Below are positions 55,294 to 64,000 of a DNA stretch of 64,000 nucleotides, in pieces. Under the pieces are notes generated by a model that was given only the letters and a program-made list of their open reading frames with translations, was not told the DNA's origin and did not search any database. The stretch comes from Pachyseris speciosa (Eukaryota > Cnidaria > Anthozoa > Scleractinia > Pachyseridae). The stretch's first letter is position 1. Each line of letters begins with the position of its first letter. Both the position numbers and the translations under genes were made by a program. The stretch lies in assembly GCA_016490735.1 (NCBI GenBank), contig JAEMWC010000624.1, positions 291,001-355,000 of the forward strand. Reading direction: 5' to 3'.

Positions 55294-57198
55294 ATGGAAG
55301 AAGATAAAGAAATTCCCAAAGAAACTCATTGCCATTCATCAAGCGATGGTGCAGAAAATGTTATGCAACAAAGCGAAAACGTGACGAGTACGCGTGACCG
55401 GAAGTTGACCGAAAAGGGTCAATTGTACAAATTGGAAACGCTAGAAAGGAACAGAAATAGCGCCTACAGAAGGATGGCGAATCAAATGAAAGAAATCTAC
55501 AGATCATTAGAAGAAAACATGGGCAGTCAATTACTGACTGTTGAAAGAGAGAATTTAGATTCCCTAAAGGAAGAACTTAATCAAGCCTTCAAAGAATATC
55601 ACGATACAATGTTAAGCGAAGAGGAGACGCAAGCCTCTTATTAATGGTTTGACTTTCGAGATCGCGAATACACAGAGTGTAGAATTAAGATAAGTGAGCG
55701 GCTCTATGCGTTAGAAAGAAAGTCTCAGAAGTCTAAATCTGCGAGTTCGGTACGATCAATGAGCTCCGCTTCATCCAAATCTTCCAGGCAATCGGTCATT
55801 TCTAAAAGAATCCAAGCAGCCTCTAGGGTGGCCAAGCTCCAGATTGAAATGGATTTTATAGAGCAAGAAACTGAGTTCAGGAAGCTTCAAATTAGGAAGG
55901 AGATAGCCTTGGCGAACGCAGAAGAAGCTGCCATCAGCAAGTTTCTTGAAGGAGAAAGCGAAGAAGAGAAGGGCAAAGCACACGCTAAAGAAACCATTGC
56001 TGAGGCAGGAAACACTGAAACACCTTGTAGCTTCCAGGGACCAACTCCTTCTGTCAAGAAAGAAAATTTTCCATTGGATGCTAACGCGCCCTCTCTCAAG
56101 CCATCAGTTCGTACAAAGTCAGAACCCCCACTGGAGTGTGACGTAAATCAAGAAGAATCCGCAAGCCTGGATGTGAAGGCACTAAATCCTAGCGATAGTT
56201 GCTTCAGGGATTTTATCAAGCTTCAAGAAAGGCAGACAGAGTTAAGTGCCGTGATCGCCGACCAGCAAACAATTTCTCTTCTCCCAGTTCAAGAACCTCC
56301 AGTATTCAGTAGGGACTACTTCGATTACCCCATTTTCATTCGCGCGTTCGAGACCATAATTGAAAGTAAGGTCAACTCCAATAGAGACAGACTGTATTTC
56401 CTTAACAAGTATACAGCAGGGAAGGCCAACGACATCATAAAGGGCTTTGTAACCGTAAATTCAGAAGATGGTTATGGAGAAGCTCGCAAGCTTCTTGCCA
56501 AGCGTTTCGGAGATCATTTCCACGTAGCCCAGGCATACAAGACCAAGTTGAAGAAGTGGCCTCAAGTTAGTGAAGGAGATGGACTCGGGATCCAAGAGCT
56601 CTCGGACTACCTGATACGTTGCAGAGATAGCATGAAGACAACGAGATGTCTAGAAGAACTCAACTCCACCGAAACGCTGTTGCACATAAGTTCCAAGCTA
56701 CCATCGTACAGTGGGGTGAGTTGGTGTCGGCACGCCTTCGAATTAAGGAAACGAACAGATGGATCAGTGACATTCAGCGACTTGGTAGAGTTCGTCAAGA
56801 GTGAAGCTGACTTAGCAACGGATCCCGCCTTCTCTCCGCATGCACTAGTGAAAGAGCGCATGAAAGGATCGGGAAGAAGTATTGCTCATAAGGGATATTC
56901 ATCGCGAGTCAGTACTCGAGCTAACGCCCTGTTGACCTCAAGTTCTGTTAAAGCACGACCCAGTTCGTCTTGGCAAGGTCACCGATGCCCTTCATGCTCC
57001 GAAAAACATACTCTTGACGACTGCCCTGAATTCAAGAAGTTAAGCTTAGAGGATCGTCTTCATTTTATAAGGACAAGAAATTTATGCTTCGGTTGCTTCA
57101 ATAAGGGTCACATGTCAAAGGCTTGTAGAAACCGCATGACATGCAAGAAGTGTGGGAAACAGCACCCAACATCTCTTCACCAAGAGTCAAAAACTTAA
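55294..57198 (+). pseudogene. BEL/Pao gag with zinc knuckles, one internal stop
   Basis: Begins MEEDKEIPKETH with a charged coiled-coil-like N-terminus, then meets a TAA at 55,642 and continues in the same frame to 57,198. The second part holds the Pao gag domain (FDYPIFIRAFETIIESKV; RKLLAKRFGDHF) and three Cys-rich knuckles: CPSCSEKHTLDDC, CFGCFNKGHMSKAC and CKKCGKQHPTSLH. Would package RNA. A stop separates it from the protease. Confidence 0.9.
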
Positions 57199-57210
57199 AC
57201 CGAGAGTAGC

Positions 57211-57489
57211 TTGGAAAGTAGCGCTGAGAAACGAAGCACAGAAGGACCTCATGTCAGCAATTGTGCCAACGTAAGCAATGCCTTGGTGTGGGGTGACTGT
57301 GACGTCAACGCAATGATTATTCCAGTTTGGCTAAACCATCAGGATAACCCTCAAGTAGAAGTCACGGTCTATGCTCTCCTTGATGATGCCAGCGACACTA
57401 CATTCATTCGAACCTCAGCCCTTCAAGCTCTTGGAATCCAAGGAGTTGATGTAAAGCTTAACCTCTACACAATGCACGGTAACGCATAA
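57211..57489 (+). pseudogene. BEL/Pao aspartic protease region
   Basis: Same frame as gag. Contains VYALLDDASDTTFI, the position of the retroviral-type D-S/T-G active site; the small residues after Asp deviate from the canonical triplet. Ends at a stop, after which the frame continues. Confidence 0.75.
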
Positions 57490-59049
57490 ATTCCCGCGCA
57501 AAGGATCAATGGCTTAATTGTCAAGAGGTTAGATAAAAGAGTGGAGATAGAGTTGCCGAAGACGTATTCCAGAGATTCCATCCCATCAAGGAGGAACCAA
57601 ATTCCGAGGCCGGAGACTGCAAACGCTTGGCCCCACCTGAAACGTATTGCAGACAAGATCCCACCTTACAAAGAAGAGGTTGAAGTTTCTCTGTTAATCG
57701 GCTGCAATTGCCCGAAGGCCATAAAGCCGCGAGAGGCGATTCTGGGTAAGGGAGACGACCCCTACGCTATAAGAACGCTGCTCGGTTGGGGTATTCTTGG
57801 TCCAGTTTCGGTGATGCAAGAAGACGAAGAGGATAAAGATGCGAATGCCTCCTGTAATAGGATTGTCACTGAAGAAATCGGTAATTCAGAAGTCCGAAAG
57901 GGTCGCTTCGTTGTGCCGACTAGAACAATGGAAGTGCTGGACCCATTTCAAGTCAATCGCATGTTCGAGATGGACTTCTCCGAAGTAAACACTAAAGTAA
58001 GCCCGCTGTCTCAAGAGGAGAGAAGATTCATCTCCAAGGCCAAGAAAGGCATTCGTCTTTGTTCCGATGGTCACTACGAGATGCCACTCCCGCTCAGAAA
58101 CGTCAATGTGGTACTACCGAATAATCGTGGACTAGCCGTACGTCGCCTCATGCCCCTGAAGAAAAGGTTTGCCACCGACAGGAACTTTCGAGAGCATTAC
58201 GTTAACTTTATGGACTCGATGTTGAAGAGTGGTTACGCAGAGAAGATCCCTACACCAAGTTCCTACAGTGGCACCAATCCTTGTACGTGGTACATTCCCC
58301 ATCATCGTGTATTCCACCCCAAAAAACCAAACAAGATTCGTGTGGTCTTCGATTGCTCTGCGCTCTTTGAGGGAGAGTCCCTAAACAGACATCTACTGTA
58401 AGGACCTGACCTCACCAACAACCTGTCTGGAGTCTTATGCAGGTTCCGTCAAGAAAGCGTCGCGTTCATTTGCGACATCGAAGCAATGTTCTATCAGGTT
58501 AGAGTGTCAGAAGACTGCAGAGATATGCTCCGATTCCTCTGGTTGAAAAACGGTGACACCTCAAGAGAGCCCCAAGAATATAGGATGACCGTCCATTTGT
58601 TTGGGGCAGCATCCTCACCAGCCTGTGCAAATTATGCTCTAAAGAGAACCGCAGACGACAATGAAGATCAATTGGGCTCCGCACCAGCAGACTTCTTAAG
58701 AAGGGATAAAGTCTAAAGTCCGTACCAACAGCTGACGAAGCCACCAAAACCCATCGAAGGGGTTAAAGAAATGTGCAGAAGAGGCGGCTTCAACCTCCAT
58801 AAATTTACCTCAAACAAGAAAGAAGTTATAGAGAAGATCCCTGTCGAAGACAGAGCTGAAGAGATCAAGTTTCTCGACCTAGATCGCGACAAGCTTCCGA
58901 TGGAACGCGCACTTGGAGTGCAGTGGAGTATAGAGTCTGACTCCTTTTGTTTTCATATCACACCCAGCAACCGACCATGCACAAGACGCGGTTTTTTGTC
59001 CACGGTCAGTTCCATTTTTGACCCTCTTGGCTTCCTCGCGCTTGTTTGA
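57490..59049 (+). pseudogene. BEL/Pao reverse transcriptase, catalytic motif missing
   Basis: Seen in one frame with stops at about 58,399 and 58,714: [55 protein letters not shown] (first catalytic Asp), then [20 protein letters not shown]. No Y/F-x-D-D box follows where it should; the sequence passes from DFLRRDK to a stop and a scrambled stretch before MCRRGGFNLHKFTSNK. Short deletion plus compensating shifts. Ends with STVSSIFDPLGFLA. Confidence 0.85.
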
Positions 59050-59641
59050 AGGAAAGAAGATAGTCCAAGAACTCTGCCAAGAGAAAGCAGATTGGGATGA
59101 TCCTGTCTCTGTTCACATGCAGCGCAGATGGGACAATTGGAAGGCCGAGCTGATCCACCTGGAGGAGTTGTCGATCACCAGATGCTATAAACCTGAAGGG
59201 TTTGGGAACGTCGTCTCTGAACAGCTTCACCACTTTTCGGACGCCAGTACAAAGGGGTACTGTCAGTGCAGCTATTTAAGGTTTCAGAATGACAAGGGCC
59301 GCATTCACTGTGCTTTCGTCTTTGGAAAGGCAAGAGTAACCCAGCTGAAGCCTATCACCATCCCAAGATTGGAATTATCTGCTGCTGTGGTGTCCGTGAG
59401 AGTCAGCGAAACGCTACAAAGGGAGCTTTGTCTCAGTGACGTCAAAGAAACATTCTGGACCGACAGCCAAGTCGTCCTTGGGTATATGGCCAATGAATCA
59501 AGAAAGTTCCATGTTTTCGTCGCAAATCATGTCCAGCAGATACAAGATAAGACCTCCGTCAACCAGTGGAGATACGTGGATATCGAATCCAGCAGACGAA
59601 GCATCTCGCGGTCTCCATGCCAGGAACCTCCCAGAATCTAA
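59018..59641 (+). pseudogene. BEL/Pao connection and RNase H-like domain
   Basis: Frame +1 relative to the RT. Contains HHFSDASTKGYCQCSYL (first Asp of RNase H fold), [18 protein letters not shown] (Glu) and [19 protein letters not shown] (second Asp). The frame is lost after VDIESSRRS, where another frame reads NPADEASRG. Confidence 0.85.
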
Positions 59642-59738
59642 ATGGATTAATGGACCTGCATTTCTATGGAAAGATGAGTCCGAATGGCCCAAAGTTCAAG
59701 ACAGTGGGAGCATCTCGCTGTGAAAGGGTGATCCAGAG

Positions 59739-61479
59739 GTGAAGAAAACCGTCTCCTTTGCAACAAGAACTGTCGAAATAGGAGCATCCCCTGTTGTCTT
59801 CCTCGACTACTTTTCTGATTGGTACAGGGCGAAAAGGGCTGTAGCTCTTTGTCTGCGTTATTTAAACCGGGTAGCAGACAAGGTTGAAGATACAAGCAAA
59901 GGGGAAGTGAGGTCCAGTGACACACCTAAAGAATTCAAAGAGATGAAGTTTGTAGGTTACCCCCAGCTGTCAGTAGAAGAGTTGCAGGTAACAGAAATTA
60001 GGATAATCAAGTTAGTACAAGCTACATTCTTCGAAGAAGAAGTCAAGGCACTGAGTTCAAGTCTCAAGAATGCTGAAACCAAACAGAGAGACTTCACCAT
60101 GAATCAAAGGCCAGTGCTTAGGTCTTCTAGTCCCTTGACGAAACTCGACCCATTTGTTGATCGCGATGGCGTCTTGCGCGTTGGTGGCAGGCTTAGGCGG
60201 GCCGATTTACCCGGGATGTCAAGTTCCCGGCCATCCTACCAAAGCAAAGTCACGTATCCAACCTGGTAGTCAAACACTTCCATGAGCAAGTGAAACATCA
60301 AGGGCGTGGCCTGACCTTGAATGAAGTACGCTCAAGTGGTTTTTGGATAATTGGAGGCACGTCTGTTGTTCGGAGCCACATTCACAATTGCGTCACTTGC
60401 AAGAAGCTCAGAGGTACATCTACTGGACACAAGATGGCCGACCTCCCTGAGGACCGCGTCGAGCCCGCGCCGCCGTTTACAAATTGCGCTGTTGACTACT
60501 TCGGCCCGTGGGTGATAAAGCAAGGAAGAAAGGAAGTCAAAAGATACGGCGTTTTGTTCGCCTGTATGGCCTCAAGAGCCATACACCTGGAGATCTCCAA
60601 CACGCTGGAAACAGATTCCTTTATCAATGCACTTTTATCTGCCGATGAGGGCCCATACGACTTCTCAGAAGTGATCAAGGTACCAACTTTGTTGGCGCCA
60701 GAAGAGAATTGAAGGAAGCCTTAATGGAGTTAGATCAGAAGAAGATCAGTTCTGAGTTGCTGAAGAATGGATGTGACTGGATCACCTTCAGGATGAATGT
60801 TCCCAGCGCAAGTCACATGGGAGGGGCGTGGGAACGCCAGATTAGGAGCGTGCGGAATGTATTATCAGCACTCTTGGATAGCAACGGTGCTCGACTAGAC
60901 GACGAATCCTTGAGCACCCTAATGTGCGAAGCCGAGGCCATCGTAAACAGTCGCCCCTTGACGGTTGACCCTTTGTCTGACCCAGACTCCCCATCTCCGC
61001 TAACGCCTAATCAATTCTTAACGATGAAGTCAAGAATCGTCATGCCGCCACCAGGCATCTTCCAAGACGCCGATAAGTATTCCAGAAGACGCTGGAGGAG
61101 AGTTCAACATCTGGCAGATCCATTCTGGTGCCGTTGGAGGAAAGAGTTTCTCAAGAGTCTCCAGATCCGGCCCAAATTGACCCAACCTCGTATGAATCTG
61201 TGCGTCGACGACGTCGTCATCATCAAAGACGACACCCTATCCCGCAATCAATGGGAACTCGCCCGTGTAACAGGAGTCAGCGAAAGCAAGGATGGATACG
61301 TGCGTTCCGTTCAGCTCGCTGTAGCAGACCCGACATTGGACAGCAAGGGCAAGAGAACCAGACCTGTGAAAGTGCTCGAAAGACCTGTACACAAGTTAGT
61401 GCTCCTAGTGCGTGGAGACAAGGTCGTGAATAATGAAGACTCGGGGTCCATCCCCGTCGAGGAGCCATTGAGCAAGTGA
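59739..61479 (+). pseudogene. BEL/Pao integrase, three frames
   Basis: 59,739-60,269: N-terminal spacer ending RDGVLRVGGRLRRADLPG. 60,290-60,712: His/Cys zinc site (HIHNCVTCKKL), first catalytic Asp in NCAVDYFGPW; the second Asp region is absent, since LLSADEGPYDF is followed by a break. 60,709-61,479: catalytic Glu in GGAWERQIRSVRNVL, EAIVNSRPLT, and the C-terminal Pao-type domain (VDDVVIIKDDTLSRNQWELA). Inserts cDNA into DNA; inactive here. Confidence 0.87.
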
Positions 61480-61545
61480 AATTAAGCTACGAACAATAAG
61501 AACATTTAGTCTTAAGACTGAAATAGGTTTATTTCAGAGGAGCCA

Positions 61546-62237
61546 TGTGAAGGTTTCCTATTTCCTTTTGTTTTTTACGATTCCGGTTACAGATACATCA
61601 ATCATTTGCCGTAAGTGTTTCATGTTTCTTGCTCGCTCACGTGCTTTTTAGTTAGTCGCTTTTCTCGGTCTAGTTTTCACCCAACGCTCAAGTTAAGTGC
61701 CAAGTTTTTTGTTAAAGTCCGTTTTCTGTTCTTTGGTTCAAACCGGGACAGTTATGTAAGTACCCCTTTAGTACTTATTTCATTTAGGCATGTTTAGTAG
61801 GCATTATATTTACAGTAATTTCCATATTTGTTACAGTTAGCTTGCTTCGATGTGTTTGCCACGTGGTTATTACAAGCATTACTTTTTTCCATGGTTTCGT
61901 TATCGTTTAGTCTCCTTTGTTTTATTTACTGCATTCTAGCAATTCGCGTAGATTATATTAGCCTTTGCGTTTAGTTTGTGTATTTTCATTTGGTTTCTGT
62001 TATCATGTTTGTAACATCGGTTTTCCTACAATCTATGTTATGTAATGTTTATTTCAGTTTACAACCATCACCATATCCACGTTCAAGTATTAAATCACCG
62101 TTGACCGGTCCTTAAAGTTCGTCGTCTTCTTGTGGTTTTCTCGGTTTTGGTTCGTAAAGTCGATCCCTATTTCCATCTACAACGCCCGACACCTTTTGAT
62201 TTCACACTCGGGGATCTTGAGAGTCGCGCCCGCAATA
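61546..62237 (+). repeat. BEL/Pao 3' LTR
   Basis: Begins TGTGAAGG and ends GCAATA; 692 bp, directly followed by the GACGG duplication and the resumed DIRS sequence. Confidence 0.93.
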
Positions 62238-62242
62238 GACGG

Positions 62243-63600
62243 CTTAGGCGGGGGTGCTACTGAGCTTATTGCTAAAATTAACTGCTTGAAGGTGCATAGC
62301 GATCTAATCAGGTTTGGGTTTTCTTGTGAATTCTCAGAAGTCCCAGTGGGATCCCTCTCACGTTATAATTTGGTTAGGTGGTGTTATAGATACCAATCAG
62401 GGTACAATTGCTGCCACTGATCAAAGAATATTCAAACTTCTTAATTTCGCTGATTCTTTCAGTCCGTGCGATTCGCGAGTAGTTAAGACCAGGGATATGG
62501 CTTCATTTATTGGCACTATCATTTCAGTGTTCCCGTTTATTGGTAACGACACCCGCATCATGACCAGATCGTTGTACCATGCCTTAAATAGTAAGTCATC
62601 GTGATTTTCCAATGCTATGCTTACTGATGACGCTATGCGAGAAATAACGTTTTGGAAGCTTAATGCACGATCTTTGAACGGTCGGCCGGCGTGGCCTGCC
62701 GAGCGCAAACCTTCGAAGATTGTTTATTCGGATGCTTCCGATCACGCATGCAGTTTTTTTTTTTGTTGAAAATGAGGGTAAAATATTTCAACAGAACTGG
62801 TCACCTGCTGAGCAGGCGAAGAGCTCTACGTGGAGAGAATTGAAAGCTGTTCAGTTAGCAATCGGCAGTTTTATTCACGATCTCAAAGGCCAACAGGTTG
62901 CCTGGTTCACTGATAATCAGAATTGTGAGCATTGTTCATGTCGGAAGCCGCGTTCAAGAATTGCAGTGTTTAGCTTAGAGATATTCACTGTGTGTGACCA
63001 AAAGTATTTCACTTGAATTGAAATGGATTCCTAGAGATCTGAACACAGAAGCTGATTGTCTGAGTAGAACCATTGATTTTGATGATTATTCATTAAAGGA
63101 TGATATCTTTAGAATGCTAGACTTTAAGTGGGGTCCACATTCCGTGGACAGATTTGCGTGTAGTTATAACACCAAGCTTCCTCGGTTTAACTCTAGGTTT
63201 TATCAGCCCGGAACAGAAGCAGTTGATGTTTTTACTCAAGATTGGGGCCGTGAGAATAATTGGCTAGTGCCCCCAGTTTCCTTGATTGCAAGAGTTATCA
63301 GTCATATGCGACTTTGTAAGGCTGAGGGAACCATTGTTGTTCCAGTGTGGAAGGTGTCTTATTTTTTGGACTATTTTTTCTTGTGATGGTAGACATTGGA
63401 GTCCGTTCGTGCATGATTGGCTGTTATTGCCGCATTACAAGTGTATCTTTGTAATGGGGAAAGCTAAGAACCGTTTGTTCGGAGCCAAGAGATTGCCTTT
63501 TAAGGTTGCTGCTCTTAGAGTGAAGTTTAACGTCTCTGAGCGACCGTGTTTATCAGGTTTTTGTACTGAGGATGATGGCTGCTGCGACAATTGCAGTTAA
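62243..63600 (+). pseudogene. DIRS reverse transcriptase C-terminus and RNase H
   Basis: Resumes after the insertion: WLGGVIDTNQGTIAATDQRI (RT thumb region), SKIVYSDASDHACSFF (RNase H first Asp), TWRELKAVQLAI (Glu), VAWFTDNQNC (second Asp), LKWIPRDLNTEADCLSR (final Asp), then DRFACSYNTKLPRFNSRF. The order is that of DIRS RT/RNase H. Stops at about 62,604 and frame shifts near 62,770 and 62,930 break it. Confidence 0.85.
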
Positions 63601-63879
63601 AGATAAGTTGGGGGCCATTTAGGGCCTAACTTTATGTTTAAAGTACGGCAACGCAGCTGTCTTGCCTGGATCTTTGGTATCCAGTTTTCACTGTTGCTGT
63701 ATGTGTCTCAAGATATGTCTTCTGTTCGTTTTTTTTTTTATGCTTATTTAATAAAGCTGGCTTTTCATGTTGAGTTTGTTTTTCTCTGCGTACATTTAGC
63801 CTTGACAACGATTCCGAAACTGAACAGTTTTATGCAGAGCAAATTAGTTCTTGCTACCCTCCTTTATTCTTTTAGTTTC

Positions 63880-64000
63880 AGATGTCTTCCAACATGGAGT
63901 CTGGAGGGAAGTGGAAAATCTCAAGCATCCTGATCGGAGGAGTTTGGCTGGCAGAATAAAATCCACTGTTCTGATTTCAAGGGCTGCTGGCACCGTAACC
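63880..64000 (+). pseudogene. DIRS tyrosine recombinase, N-terminal start, truncated by window
   Basis: A frame near the window end reads GVWREVENLKHPDR and then STVLISRAAGTVT, resembling the start of the core-binding domain of DIRS tyrosine recombinases. Catalytic residues would lie beyond the window. Confidence 0.6.

Larger units (their letters stand above)
54533..62237 (+). mobile_element. BEL/Pao LTR retrotransposon inserted in DIRS
   Basis: 7.7 kb, two LTRs of about 693 bp, 5-bp target duplication GACGG (54,528-54,532 and 62,238-62,242). Internal order gag, protease, RT, RNase H, integrase, as in BEL/Pao. The gag-pro-RT frame is single but broken by at least five stops; later parts lie in other frames. 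A purine-rich CAGAGGAG stretch just before LTR 2 is the likely polypurine tract. Confidence 0.93.
52831..64000 (+). mobile_element. DIRS retrotransposon, split by a BEL/Pao element, runs off window
   Basis: Parts in order: 5' untranslated stretch (52,831-53,038), gag-like frame (53,039-53,754), reverse transcriptase (53,760-54,532, resuming after the insertion at 62,243), RNase H (about 62,640-63,070), a conserved C-terminal region to 63,600, and the start of a tyrosine recombinase at about 63,880. Many stops and shifts show it is dead. DIRS elements integrate with a tyrosine recombinase and normally leave no target duplication. Confidence 0.85.

Noticed and set aside
61128..61433. 101-residue plus frame rich in Arg
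   Set aside because: Shadow of the BEL/Pao integrase C-terminus in another frame.

Overview
The window looks like nuclear DNA of an invertebrate animal, most likely an anthozoan cnidarian (stony coral or sea anemone). The evidence is AT-rich DNA, genes split into many short exons with GT-AG introns, adhesion GPCRs with thrombospondin repeats, and a transposon load of GIY-YIG Penelope-like elements, DIRS, BEL/Pao and CR1/L2-like LINEs. The species call is inference; nothing in the window fixes it.

Host genes. Two paralogous adhesion G-protein-coupled receptor (aGPCR) genes lie head to tail on the minus strand. Gene 1 (about 14.8-27.8 kb) reads, from its 5' side, thrombospondin type-1 (TSP1) exons, a Thr/Pro-rich linker exon, a GAIN domain, an intact GPS cleavage motif, seven transmembrane helices and a cytoplasmic tail. 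One of its four TSP1 exons is frameshifted; with that exon left out, the exon lengths sum to one open frame (764 codons plus stop from the first recognisable TSP1 exon). Gene 2 (about 32.2-51.5 kb) repeats the same exon order and intron phases from linker to tail. It has a longer linker, no TSP1 exon in the window, and an in-frame 24-nt loss in the exon for extracellular loop 2/TM5. The signal-peptide exons of both genes were not found.

Mobile DNA. Five Penelope-like insertions are delimited by 9-11 bp target-site duplications (2.1, 4.8-8.8, 11.8-12.4, 24.7-25.4 and 30.7 kb), and a sixth fragment lies at 33.6-34.1 kb. Their ends carry hammerhead-ribozyme-like motifs, often in inverted pairs. 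The largest holds a 5'-truncated LINE (5.0-7.26 kb). From 52.8 kb to the window end a DIRS element is split at its reverse-transcriptase DD motif by a BEL/Pao element (54,533-62,237) with two nearly identical 0.69-kb LTRs and a 5-bp duplication. Three short elements with inverted termini and TA or TTAA duplications, several hairpin repeats, a tRNA-derived repeat family (one copy at 10.8 kb, five at 51.6-52.8 kb) and many (TAA)n-type microsatellites fill most of the rest.

Layout: 0-4.8 kb repeats; 4.8-8.8 kb Penelope plus LINE; 8.8-14.8 kb LINE, tRNA-like and Penelope fragments; 14.8-27.8 kb aGPCR gene 1; 27.8-32.2 kb intergenic DNA with the second copy of a 1.6-1.9 kb repeat; 32.2-51.5 kb aGPCR gene 2; 51.6-52.8 kb tRNA-like array; 52.8-64 kb DIRS with nested BEL/Pao. 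The two receptors are the only clear host protein genes, and nearly every other coding trace is transposon-derived and broken.
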